46,627 bases of DNA, taken from JBKPNX01 sp046732855. Lineage in GTDB: Bacteria > Pseudomonadota > Alphaproteobacteria > Geminicoccales > Geminicoccaceae. The notes under the pieces were generated by a model, which made no database searches, was not told where the DNA came from, and saw only the letters and a list, made by a program, of their open reading frames with translations. The number at the start of each line of letters is the position of its first letter. Within the stretch, counting starts at the first letter, position 1. Location of the stretch: the NCBI GenBank assembly GCA_046732855.1, contig JBKPNX010000156.1:1-46627 (forward strand), given 5' to 3'. This document shows positions 1 through 7,254 of the stretch, piece after piece. A program made the position numbers and the translations under genes.

Positions 1-34
1 CCCAGGGCTGCCCAACCGAGCTCCGCAGGCTGGC

Positions 35-268
35 CTAGCTGTGCTCTTCTATGTAGTTGATCGCGTCCTTGATCGTCAGAATCTTCTCGGCGGCCTCGTC
101 GGGGATCTCGCAGCCGAACTCCTCCTCGAACGCCATGACCAGCTCGACTGTGTCCAGGCTGTCGGCGCCCAGATCATCGACGAAGCTGGCATTCTCGGTC
201 ACCTTGCTCTCGTCGACGCCAAGATGCTCGACGACGATCTTCTTAACCCGTTCCGCAGTATCGCTCAT
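35..268 (-). CDS. acpP: Acyl carrier protein
   Basis: This 77-residue acidic protein carries growing fatty acyl chains as thioesters on a phosphopantetheine arm in the cytoplasm. The attachment site is Ser37 in the conserved stretch GADSLDTVELVMAFEEEF. Length and acidity are normal for the family. I chose the ATG at 268 because AGGA lies just upstream and the protein begins MSDTAERVKK as in other alphaproteobacterial ACPs. It lies downstream of fabD and fabG on the same strand, the usual fatty-acid synthesis order; fabF would be expected just beyond the window edge. The 140-bp gap to fabG may hold its own promoter, but I could not identify one. Identification is secure. Confidence 0.97.
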   Translation of the reverse strand: MSDTAERVKKIVVEHLGVDESKVTENASFVDDLGADSLDTVELVMAFEEEFGCEIPDEAAEKILTIKDAINYIEEHS

Positions 269-408
269 CGGGGGATTCCTCATACTGGCCTGGCTTGGAC
301 GTCTCGCTTGGCCACCGTAGGCGCACAGGGCGCGACCCCGCTTGGTAACACAGTCACGCTGAGGTTGACTAGGCGTTACGACCCTCGCGGCGGCACGCCG
401 CTCCTCGC

Positions 409-1143
409 TCAGATCATCGCCATCCCGCCGTTGACGTGCAGAGTCTGCCCCGTGACGTACGCGGCCTCTTCGCTGACCAGATAGCCGACCGCAGCGGCTA
501 CATCGGCCGTGCTGCCGAGGCGCCCGACCGGCACCCGCTCCAAAAGGCGGGCCCGCTGCTGCTCGCTCAAAGCATCGGTCATCGCGGTCTGAATCAAGCC
601 CGGCGCGACGCAGTTGACCGTGATGCCGCGGCTGGCCACCTCCGCCGCGAGCGATTTGGTCATGCCGATCATGCCCGCCTTGGCGGCGGCGTAGTTGGCC
701 TGCCCCGGATTGCCGGTGAGCGCCACGATCGAGGTGACATTCACGATCCGGCCCCAGCGCCGGCGCATCATGCCGCGCAGGGCCGCGCGGATCAGCCGGA
801 ACCCGGCGGACAGGTTGACGTCGAGCACGGTCTGCCAGTCCTCGTCCTTGATGCGCAGCGCGAGATTGTCGCGGGTCAGCCCGGCATTGTTGATCAGCAC
901 GTCCACTCCGCCTTCGGCGTCTGCGGCCGCGATCAGCTGCTCCGCGGCCTGGGGCTCGGCCAGCTCGGCGACGGCCGTCCGGACCCGCTCGCCGAGCGCC
1001 TCGGCGAGCGCCGCAAGCGCGTCCTGCCGCCGGCCGGACAGCACTACCGTTGCGCCTTGTGCGTGCAGCTGTCTGGCGATGGCATCGCCGATGCCGCCTG
1101 ACGCGCCGGTCACCAGCGCGGTCCGCCCAGACAGATCGAACAT
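409..1143 (-). CDS. fabG: 3-oxoacyl-[acyl-carrier-protein] reductase
   Basis: This 244-residue short-chain dehydrogenase reduces 3-oxoacyl-ACP to 3-hydroxyacyl-ACP with NADPH, the first reduction of each elongation cycle. The Rossmann motif TGASGGIG is near residue 13, NNAG follows, and the catalytic Ser, Tyr and Lys are in SIVALTG and YAAAK. The C-terminus (YVTGQTLHVNGGMAMI) is typical of FabG. A start five codons upstream is possible, but the ATG at 1143 is preceded by GGAGGA at good spacing and matches the family start MFDLSGRTALVTG. It sits 18 bp downstream of fabD and upstream of acpP, so these genes are probably co-transcribed. This context separates it from the two unrelated SDRs at 28567-30083. 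Confidence 0.96.
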   Translation of the reverse strand: MFDLSGRTALVTGASGGIGDAIARQLHAQGATVVLSGRRQDALAALAEALGERVRTAVAELAEPQAAEQLIAAADAEGGVDVLINNAGLTRDNLALRIKDEDWQTVLDVNLSAGFRLIRAALRGMMRRRWGRIVNVTSIVALTGNPGQANYAAAKAGMIGMTKSLAAEVASRGITVNCVAPGLIQTAMTDALSEQQRARLLERVPVGRLGSTADVAAAVGYLVSEEAAYVTGQTLHVNGGMAMI

Positions 1144-1161
1144 GCCAATCCTCCGCAACCC

Positions 1162-2109
1162 TTAGGCGGCCAGGGTGGCGACGAACGCGTCGATCTCTTC
1201 GGGCGTGCCGAGGGCGACCGTCGCGATTCCCGGCAGGGTGCGCTTGGCCAGCCCGCTCAGCACCCGCCCGGCGCCGAGCTCGACCGTCGCCTCGATGCCG
1301 AGCTCGGCCATGGCAAGGAGGCTCTCGCGCCAGCGCACCCGCGCCACGACCTGCTCGACCAGACGCGCGCGCAGCGCCTCCGGCGCGCTCTCGGGACGCG
1401 CGGTGACGTTGGTCACCACCGGCACCAGAGGCGCCCGGACCTGGATCTCGGCCAGCGCCGCGCGCACGGCCGCCGCGGCCGGCGCCAGCAGGCGACAGTG
1501 GAACGGTGCGCTGACCGGCAGCAGCACGCTGCGGCGGGCACCCTGCGCCTTGGCCAGATCCACTGCGCGCTCGACCGCGGTCCGCTCGCCACTGACCACC
1601 GCCTGGCCCGGCGCATTGTCGTTGGCCAGGTCGCACACGCCGACCGCGCTCGCCTCGCGCGCCACCTGTTCCACCTGCTCGAGCTCCAGACCGAGGATCG
1701 CCGCCATGGCGCCCGCGCCGACCGGAACCGCCTCCTGCATCGCCCGGCCGCGCACGCGCAGCAGGCGGGCGGCATCGCCGATGGCCAGGCTCCCAGCTGC
1801 GGCGAGCGCGGAGTACTCGCCGAGCGAATGGCCGGCCACTACCCCGCACAGGTCGACCAGAGGCCGGCCGCTCCTCGCCTCGAGCGCGCGCGCGGCGGCG
1901 AGCGAGGCGGCGAGCAATGCCGGCTGGGCATGCTCGGTCAGCCGCAGCTGTTCCTCCGGCCCCTCGAACATCAGGCGGCTGAGCGGCGCCCCGAGCGCCT
2001 CGTCGACCTCGGCGAAGACCCGGCGCGCCGCCGGCACGGCATCGTGCAGGGCGCGTCCCATGCCGACCGCCTGCGAACCTTGACCGGGAAAGACAAAAGC
2101 TCTCATCAT
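1162..2109 (-). CDS. fabD: Malonyl-CoA:ACP transacylase
   Basis: FabD moves malonyl groups from CoA to acyl carrier protein, supplying extender units to fatty-acid synthesis. The 315-residue protein starts with the family signature FVFPGQGSQAVGMG. It carries the nucleophile Ser95 in GHSLGEYSA and the catalytic His in PVSAPFHCRLL. Length is standard. Two adjacent ATG codons (2109 and 2106) could start it; AGGT lies 4 bases before the first and 7 before the second, so 2106 is equally likely. It heads the fabD-fabG-acpP run and is divergent from rpsF across a 200-bp gap. Confidence 0.96.
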   Translation of the reverse strand: MMRAFVFPGQGSQAVGMGRALHDAVPAARRVFAEVDEALGAPLSRLMFEGPEEQLRLTEHAQPALLAASLAAARALEARSGRPLVDLCGVVAGHSLGEYSALAAAGSLAIGDAARLLRVRGRAMQEAVPVGAGAMAAILGLELEQVEQVAREASAVGVCDLANDNAPGQAVVSGERTAVERAVDLAKAQGARRSVLLPVSAPFHCRLLAPAAAAVRAALAEIQVRAPLVPVVTNVTARPESAPEALRARLVEQVVARVRWRESLLAMAELGIEATVELGAGRVLSGLAKRTLPGIATVALGTPEEIDAFVATLAA

Positions 2110-2173
2110 GTACCTGAAATAGCGGGCGCAGAGCGGACCCTCATAGCGCCTCGTCGAGGGCTGTCAAGCGCAC

Positions 2174-2201
2174 TTGCCGCACGCCGCTTTTCTTGTATAG
2201 T
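2174..2201 (+). promoter_or_regulatory. Probable sigma70-type promoter of the rpsF operon
   Basis: A -35-like TTGCCG (2174-2179) and a -10-like TATAGT (2196-2201) are separated by 16 bases, about 110 bases before rpsF. The leader between them and the gene is GC-rich and may be structured. Assigned by motif match and position only. Confidence 0.55.
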
Positions 2202-2312
2202 GCGCGCCCGCTGCGGAGCTTCGGGGGTCCGGCGGTTTTGGCGCGCCCGGCGACCCGGCTGCGCGATGCTTCCCGGATCCGTCCCCGCCCCTTCGAGGAG
2301 TGTGCCGACCAT

Positions 2313-2888
2313 ATGCAGCTTTACGAGCATACGCTGATCGCGCGCCAGGACCTGTCGCCGCAGCAGGCCCAGGCGTTGGCCGAGACCTATTCCGGCGTGC
2401 TCGCCGAGCAAGGCGCCGAAGTGACCAAGACCGAGTACTGGGGGCTGCGCAACCTGGCCTACCGGATCAAGAAGAACCGGAAGGGTCACTATCTCCATTT
2501 CAACCTGCGCGCGCCGGCGGATGCGATCACCGAGCTGGAGCGGCAGGAGCGCCTGAGCGATGACGTGCTGCGCTATCTGACGGTCAGGGTCGACGCGCTC
2601 GAGGAAGGGCCATCGGTGGTCATGCAGTCGCGCTCCTCGCGCGAGGAGCGGTCCCGGCGTCCGCACGATGATGGCGACCGCCCGCGCCGCGCGCACGACG
2701 ACGACGAACGGCCGCGTCGTGCCCATGACGACGCTGAGCACCCACGCCGCGCGCAGGACGACGACGAGCGGCCGCGCCGGGCATCGGACGAGGAACGCCC
2801 GCGCCGCGCTCGCGCGAAGCGCGAACCTGCCGCCGCTGAAGGCGGGGACGGCGCGGCGGCTGCCGCCAGCAGCCAGGACGAGGGCTGA
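2313..2888 (+). CDS. rpsF: 30S ribosomal protein S6 with charged repeat tail
   Basis: S6 binds S18 and 16S rRNA in the platform of the small subunit. Residues 1 to about 95 form the S6 fold: MQLYEHTLIARQDL at the start, then TEYWGLRNLAYRIKKNRKGHY. The remaining roughly 95 residues are a low-complexity tail made of about five imperfect copies of a 10-residue Asp/Glu-Arg-Pro-Arg-Arg unit, ending in an Ala-rich stretch. Charged tails are common in alphaproteobacterial S6, but this one almost doubles the protein to 191 residues. I chose the ATG at 2313 from the family start; a longer frame opens at 2193. It leads the rpsF-rpsR-DUF2232-rplI operon. Confidence 0.95.
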   Translation: MQLYEHTLIARQDLSPQQAQALAETYSGVLAEQGAEVTKTEYWGLRNLAYRIKKNRKGHYLHFNLRAPADAITELERQERLSDDVLRYLTVRVDALEEGPSVVMQSRSSREERSRRPHDDGDRPRRAHDDDERPRRAHDDAEHPRRAQDDDERPRRASDEERPRRARAKREPAAAEGGDGAAAAASSQDEG

Positions 2889-2900
2889 TTGGAGATTACG

Positions 2901-3215
2901 ATGCAGGACCGGGGAGCGGCGGGCGAGCGCAGGGGCGGCGAGCACGGCGAAGGGCGCTCGCACCGCTCGGGCGAGCCGCCGAACATCACCATCCGGCGGC
3001 CGTTCTTCCGGCGGCGCAAGACCAGCCCGTTCGCCGCCAAAGACGCGCCGCGGATCGACTACAAGGACATCAAGCTGCTGCAACGGTTCGTATCGGAGCG
3101 GGGCAAGATCGTGCCGCGCCGGATCACCGCGGTGACCGCCAAGGAGCAGCGCGAGCTCGCCCGCGCGATCAAGCGCGCGCGTCTTTTGGCGCTGCTGCCG
3201 TTCCTCGTGCGCTGA
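2901..3215 (+). CDS. rpsR: 30S ribosomal protein S18
   Basis: S18 partners S6 on the small-subunit platform. The conserved core RRKTSPFAAKD, IDYKDIKLLQRFVSERGKI and the helix ending ARLLALLPF are all present in 104 residues. The N-terminal 35 residues are an Arg/Gly/Glu-rich extension. I chose the ATG at 2901 because GGAG lies six bases upstream; a TTG at 2889, immediately after the rpsF stop, is less likely. It follows rpsF by 12 bases and is certainly co-transcribed with it. Confidence 0.96.
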   Translation: MQDRGAAGERRGGEHGEGRSHRSGEPPNITIRRPFFRRRKTSPFAAKDAPRIDYKDIKLLQRFVSERGKIVPRRITAVTAKEQRELARAIKRARLLALLPFLVR

Positions 3216-3245
3216 CGCGGCAGGCGTGCCGCGGCGGCTGCGATC

Positions 3246-4148
3246 ATGCCCCACCCACTCGGCATCGCCGTGCTGTGCGGCCTGCTCAGCGCGGTCCTGT
3301 TCGGATCGCTGCTGTTCGGGCTGCCGGGCATGCTGCTGGTCTATTTCGCCCAGCTGCCGGTGCTGTTCGCCGGCCTTACGCTTGGCCTCGGCGCATCGGG
3401 CATAGCGGTGGTCGGCGCGATCGTGGTGATCAGCCTCATGCTGAGCATGGCGGCGGCGCTCGGCTACGCCCTGTTGCACGCGCTGCCGGCGCTGTTCACG
3501 GTCCGGCAGGCGCTGCTGCACCGCACCGATCAGGGCAGGACCGAGTGGTTCCCGGCCGGTCTTCTGCTGACCCAGCTGACGCTGCTCGCCGGGGCAGGCG
3601 TGGTGCTCGCGTTTCTGCTGTTGGGCAGCGAGCCGGGCGGCCTGCCCGGGTTCATCGAGGTGCACCTGCGCGAAGGCCTCACCGCGCTCGGGCTGCTCGA
3701 CGAGTCGGCGGCGGCGCCCGATCTCGCGCGGCTGGCCGCCGTTATCCCGGGGTTCACCGCGAGCTCGTCGCTGCTCATGGTGATGATCAACTTCATGCTC
3801 GCCCAGCTGCTGGCGGTGCGCACTGGCTGGGCGCGGCGGCCGACCCCGAATTTCGAGCGGCTGGAGCTGCCGGGCTGGCTGTGGCCGGGCATCGCGGTCG
3901 CGGCCGTGCTGGTCCTCGCCGGCGGCATCATCGGCGATCTCGGCTGGTCGCTGCTGATCGTCCTGGTCGTGCCCTATCTGTTCTTGGGTCTGGCGCTGGT
4001 CCACGTCGTGGCGCGCCGCTGGTCGCGGCCCGGCCTGGCGCTCGCCGCGATTTACGGCGCCATGATCCTGCTCGGCTGGCCGATCCTCCTGGTCCTGCTG
4101 CTCGGCTTCGTCGAGGATTGGGCGCACCTGCGCCGCCGCTGGCTGTAA
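3246..4148 (+). CDS. DUF2232 family polytopic membrane protein
   Basis: This 300-residue protein is almost entirely hydrophobic. Roughly eight membrane segments are visible, including clusters near residues 5-60, 60-80, 105-130, 170-190 and 215-285. Its position between rpsR and rplI is the classic location of DUF2232 proteins in alphaproteobacteria, and the sequence fits that family. Its biochemical role is not known to me; the conserved linkage with ribosomal genes suggests co-expression rather than a ribosomal function. It starts 30 bases after rpsR and ends 24 bases before rplI. Confidence 0.85.
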   Translation: MPHPLGIAVLCGLLSAVLFGSLLFGLPGMLLVYFAQLPVLFAGLTLGLGASGIAVVGAIVVISLMLSMAAALGYALLHALPALFTVRQALLHRTDQGRTEWFPAGLLLTQLTLLAGAGVVLAFLLLGSEPGGLPGFIEVHLREGLTALGLLDESAAAPDLARLAAVIPGFTASSSLLMVMINFMLAQLLAVRTGWARRPTPNFERLELPGWLWPGIAVAAVLVLAGGIIGDLGWSLLIVLVVPYLFLGLALVHVVARRWSRPGLALAAIYGAMILLGWPILLVLLLGFVEDWAHLRRRWL

Positions 4149-4172
4149 ATAGACGAGAGTTCGGAGAACCCC

Positions 4173-4742
4173 ATGCAGGTGGTGTTGTTGGAGCGTATCG
4201 AAAAGCTCGGGCAGATGGGCGACGTGGTCACGGTCAAGGACGGCTACGCGCGCAACTATCTGGTGCCGCACGGCAAGGCGCTGCGCGCGACCAAGGCCAA
4301 TCTCGCCCAGTTCGAGCGGCGCCGGGTGCAGCTGGAGGCGGTCAATCTCGAGCGCAAGGAGGAGGCGAGCAGGCTCGCCCGCCAGATCGACGGCCGTTCG
4401 GTCGTGATCGTCCGCCAGGCGGGCGAAGCGGGCCAGCTGTACGGCTCGGTCAATGCGCGCGACATCGCGGCCGCGTTCACCGCGGACGGCGTGACCATCG
4501 AACGCCGCCAGGTCCAGCTGCCCGCGGCGCTCAAGGAGCTCGGCATCCACCAGGTGCGCGTCCGCCTCCACCCCGAGGTCGACGCCAACGTCTCGGTGAA
4601 CATCGCGCGCACGCCCGAGGAGGCGGAGATCCAGGCGAATCCGGAACGCGCCGCCGCCGTGGCCGCCGAGCGGGCGGAGCAGCCGACGCTCGCGGAAGTG
4701 CCGCCGGAGTTCTTCGACGACGAGGCGTTCGCGCCTGAGTGA
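4173..4742 (+). CDS. rplI: 50S ribosomal protein L9
   Basis: L9 binds 23S rRNA near the L1 stalk and helps maintain reading frame. The N-terminal domain begins MQVVLLERIEKLGQMGD and continues VKDGYARNYLVPHGKA, both diagnostic. A charged connecting helix (about residues 45-75) leads to the C-terminal domain with GQLYGSVNARDIA. The 189-residue length, with an acidic tail, is normal for alphaproteobacteria. GGAGA lies about six bases before the ATG. It is the last gene of the rpsF operon. Confidence 0.97.
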   Translation: MQVVLLERIEKLGQMGDVVTVKDGYARNYLVPHGKALRATKANLAQFERRRVQLEAVNLERKEEASRLARQIDGRSVVIVRQAGEAGQLYGSVNARDIAAAFTADGVTIERRQVQLPAALKELGIHQVRVRLHPEVDANVSVNIARTPEEAEIQANPERAAAVAAERAEQPTLAEVPPEFFDDEAFAPE

Positions 4743-4867
4743 GGTGGCGATCGGCGGCCCGCGCGTGCCGCTCCGACCTGCCGCAGCGCAGAAAAATCTG
4801 GCCTGTCCGGCGCGTTGTGCACTAGGGTCCGCGCCCAGTGCGAGCGCAACGGAGAAGCGGACCGGCG

Positions 4868-5512
4868 ATGGCTGAGGCGCCCCCAAAGAGACCGGCCGCC
4901 GCGGAACAGCCCGCGGTGGTCAAGAAGTACGCGAATCGCCGCCTCTACAATACCGCGACCAGCAGTTACGTCACGCTCGACGAGCTGAGCCGGATGGTGC
5001 GGGCCGGCCGCCACTTCGTGGTGTACGACGCCAAGACCGGCGAGGATCTGACCCGCTCGATCCTGACCCAGATCATCCTCGAGGAGGACAGCAAGGGGCG
5101 CAACCTGCTGCCGATCAACTTCCTGCGCCAGCTGATCGGCTATTACGATGACAGCCTGCGCGCGTTCCTGCCGCGTTATCTCGAGCTGAGCATGGAGAAT
5201 TTCGCGGCCAACCAGGAGCAGATCCGGCGCTACATCGAGGGCACCTTCGGCCAGTTCTTCCCGCTCGGCCAGTTCGAGGACATGGCGCGGCAGAACATGG
5301 CGCTGTTCCAGCGCGCCGCGAACGTGTTCGCGCCGTCGAAGCCCTCAGGCGACGCCGCGGACGGGCCCGGTGAGGAGATCATTTCCGCGCACCAGGCCGC
5401 CGCGACCCTGCGCCCCGACACCTCCGCCGAGATCAAGGCGCTCAGCGCCAAGATCGAAGATCTGCAAAAGCAGATCTGCGCGCTGGTCGAGACCCGCGCG
5501 CCGAAAGAGTGA
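4868..5512 (+). CDS. phaR: PhaR-type polyhydroxyalkanoate synthesis repressor
   Basis: PhaR binds DNA and PHA granules and represses phasin and PHA genes until polymer is made. The 214-residue protein has the PHB accumulation regulator DNA-binding domain at about residues 15-75 (VKKYANRRLYNTATSSYVTL, then DAKTGEDLTRSILTQIILEE). A second conserved segment (LLPINFLRQLIGYYDDSL) and a C-terminal coiled-coil stretch (IKALSAKIEDLQKQI) follow. I placed the start at the ATG at 4868; a GTG at 4838 lacks a Shine-Dalgarno sequence. No PHA synthase or phasin gene is in this window, so it appears to act on distant genes. It stands alone 125 bp after rplI. Confidence 0.92.
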   Translation: MAEAPPKRPAAAEQPAVVKKYANRRLYNTATSSYVTLDELSRMVRAGRHFVVYDAKTGEDLTRSILTQIILEEDSKGRNLLPINFLRQLIGYYDDSLRAFLPRYLELSMENFAANQEQIRRYIEGTFGQFFPLGQFEDMARQNMALFQRAANVFAPSKPSGDAADGPGEEIISAHQAAATLRPDTSAEIKALSAKIEDLQKQICALVETRAPKE

Positions 5513-5780
5513 GCCGTCAGGCAACCGCCAGCGCAGGCTCGCCGGGCAGATCAGATCTCAGCCGCAAGTAGCCCGTCCTTCACGCCGCCAGACCCGGATA
5601 GCGGGACCGAGCCCGCGGGCGGTGGCGATTGGCGGGGAAGGATGTCCGACGATCTCAGGATCTCTCGCCGCGACCGCTTTCGGACATCGGGCCGCCACGG
5701 GTCCGCCAGTGTCCCGACGTCGGCCCTGGAAACCGGCCGCCGGTGCCTATACTCATCGGAATCAGACAGGGAGGAGGCGG

Positions 5781-6350
5781 ATGCGGGAAAACACGGCGGA
5801 GCGCTGGGGCAGCGTCCAGATCGCCCTGCACTGGACAATCGCCGTGCTGGTGCTGCTCGTGCAGGTGCCGGCGGGCGTCACCATGGTCGCGGTCGAGCCG
5901 GGCCCGGTGCAGAACGTCTGCTACAACATCCACAAGACCAACGGCATCGTGATCTTCCTGCTCGCGCTGGTCCGGCTCGGCTGGCGCTGGGCCCATCCGG
6001 TGCCGCTCTTGCCCATGGACATGCCCGAGTGGCAGGCGAAGCTCGCGCGCACCACCCACGCGTTGCTCTACCTCGTCCTGTTCCTGATGCCGATCACCGG
6101 CTTCCTCTACACCGCGATGGGCGGCTTTCCCGTGCCGTTCTTCATGGTCTATGACCTCGCGAAATGGGTGCCGGTGAACAAGCCGGTCGCGGAGGTCTTC
6201 AAGTACGCGCACCTGACCTTGCAGTTCGTGCTCTACATCACCGTCCTGCTGCACGTCGCGGGCGCGCTCTACCATCACAACGTGCGCAAGGACGGCATCC
6301 TGCGCCGGATGCTCTCGTCGACCACGCCGCTGCCGGCGCTGCGGCGCTAG
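5781..6350 (+). CDS. Cytochrome b561 family membrane protein
   Basis: This 189-residue inner-membrane protein resembles bacterial cytochrome b561, a four-helix di-heme quinol-linked electron carrier. Membrane segments lie near residues 15-35, 50-70, 95-115 and 145-165. The candidate heme-ligating histidines are in ALHWTIA, YNIHKTNG, TTHALLYL and LLHVAGALYHH, the expected spacing. A strong ribosome binding site (GGAGGAGG) precedes the ATG at 5781. It is a single gene with no obvious partner; the electron acceptor cannot be told from the sequence. Confidence 0.9.
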   Translation: MRENTAERWGSVQIALHWTIAVLVLLVQVPAGVTMVAVEPGPVQNVCYNIHKTNGIVIFLLALVRLGWRWAHPVPLLPMDMPEWQAKLARTTHALLYLVLFLMPITGFLYTAMGGFPVPFFMVYDLAKWVPVNKPVAEVFKYAHLTLQFVLYITVLLHVAGALYHHNVRKDGILRRMLSSTTPLPALRR

Positions 6351-6386
6351 GCACGCGGGACGTCCGCGGTCTGGCAGGCGGCCGCG

Positions 6387-6809
6387 CTATGGCGCGCTGC
6401 CGAGGAGGGCGACGCCGCTGCGCTCCGCAGCGCCGCGCAGGCTGCGATCGTCAGTCGCGAGCGGCAGGCCCCGGCGCATGGCCAGCTCGAGGTACGCTGC
6501 GTCGTAGGCCGTCAGCCGGTGCTCGCGCGCGAGGCTGATCGTCTCATGCAGGGCGCGAACCCCCGTCGCCTCGTCCGCGACGATCGGCAGCTCCTCGATC
6601 ATGGCGACGAACGCGGCGCTTTCCGCAGCCTTGATCCGGCCGCGGCGTTCCCCCATGACCAGGCCGTTGGCGATCTCGAGTGACCACGACGCCGGCACGG
6701 CCGCGCCTTCCGCTGCCACTCTATCGATCAGCGCGTCGGCCTGCGCGCCGCCTTCGTCCTCAAAGCACCATGCCAGCACGGACGAGGCGTCGATGACGAA
6801 TCCCGTCAC
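6387..6809 (-). CDS. vapC: PIN-domain toxin, VapC-like
   Basis: VapC-type toxins are Mg2+-dependent ribonucleases. This 140-residue protein begins VTGFVIDASSVLAWCFEDE and keeps the acidic PIN residues: Asp7, Glu45 (in SLEIANGL), Asp103 (TAYDAAYLELA) and Asp120/121 (LATDDRSL). It starts at a GTG that overlaps the antitoxin stop by four bases (GTGA), which implies translational coupling. All active-site residues are present, so the toxin is probably functional. Its partner is the Phd/YefM-type antitoxin just upstream. Confidence 0.9.
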   Translation of the reverse strand: MTGFVIDASSVLAWCFEDEGGAQADALIDRVAAEGAAVPASWSLEIANGLVMGERRGRIKAAESAAFVAMIEELPIVADEATGVRALHETISLAREHRLTAYDAAYLELAMRRGLPLATDDRSLRGAAERSGVALLGSAP

Positions 6810-7045
6810 CGGCGCCCGTCCTCGATCAGCGCCTTGGCGGAAAGATCGCCGAGCTGTCGGCCGCGCCGGAAGGCCTTCAATCGCTTCACGGTGTCCTTCA
6901 GGCGGTTGCGGCCGGCAGCGCTCGCGGGCACGAGGCGGGCAACCGTTTTGCCATGCCTCGTGATGGTGATCTCCTCGCCGCGCTCGACCCGCTCCAGAAG
7001 AGCGGAAAGATGCGTCTTGGCCTCGAACGTCCCGACCGTCGTCAT
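6806..7045 (-). CDS. Phd/YefM-family antitoxin of the PIN toxin
   Basis: This 79-residue antitoxin has the Phd/YefM N-terminal DNA-binding fold (MTTVGTFEAKTHLSALLERV, then GEEITITRHGKTVARLVP). The C-terminal half is basic with an acidic end and would bind the toxin. It is translated first and overlaps vapC by four bases. A 29-bp interrupted palindrome lies 16 bp upstream and is the obvious autoregulatory operator. The name VapB is often used for this role, but the fold here is Phd-like. Confidence 0.88.
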   Translation of the reverse strand: MTTVGTFEAKTHLSALLERVERGEEITITRHGKTVARLVPASAAGRNRLKDTVKRLKAFRRGRQLGDLSAKALIEDGRR

Positions 7046-7060
7046 GGCAGATTTCCATCA

Positions 7061-7089
7061 TTTGATCTAACTAGTTTAGTCTGATCAAA
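7061..7089 (-). promoter_or_regulatory. Palindromic operator upstream of the Phd/VapC pair
   Basis: A 29-bp AT-rich segment has outer arms TTTGATC and GATCAAA and an inner CTAA/TTAG pair around ACTAG. It is markedly more AT-rich than its surroundings and begins 16 bp before the antitoxin ATG. TA antitoxins of this family usually bind such repeats over their own promoter, so I read it as the autoregulatory site. Confidence 0.6.
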
Positions 7090-7254
7090 ATTGTGGTCAA
7101 GAGCGGCGCCCAAGCCTCTGAAGCCCCATAAGTACGCATCCCTCCATTATGGGTGTCCCGTGGCCCCAGAGTGGGACCGCAGCTGTCGACTCACGTCTGG
7201 ACAAGCGGGTAGCTGAAAGGTTGTATGGCCGCGGCACCGAGCGGGAGGCAGATC

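Noticed and set aside
2202..2312. S6:S18-binding leader RNA before rpsF
   Set aside because: The leader is GC-rich and could fold, but I could not identify the bulged CCG-type binding motif with confidence.
4778..4791. CTGC/GCAG elements upstream of phaR as a PhaR autoregulatory site
   Set aside because: Spacing (one or six bases) does not fit the CTGC-N3-4-GCAG pattern described for Paracoccus PhaR, and such tetramers are common at this GC content.
2106..4886. 926-codon open frame on the minus strand opposite the ribosomal operon
   Set aside because: It is antisense to four well-supported genes and its composition (Arg, Gln, His-rich with no domain) is what GC-rich coding DNA yields on the opposite strand.
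7225..7254. Upstream ATG at 7225 as start of the thiamine-diphosphate enzyme
   Set aside because: The ATG at 7255 has a strong Shine-Dalgarno sequence and begins at the family's first helix; the extra ten residues have no support.
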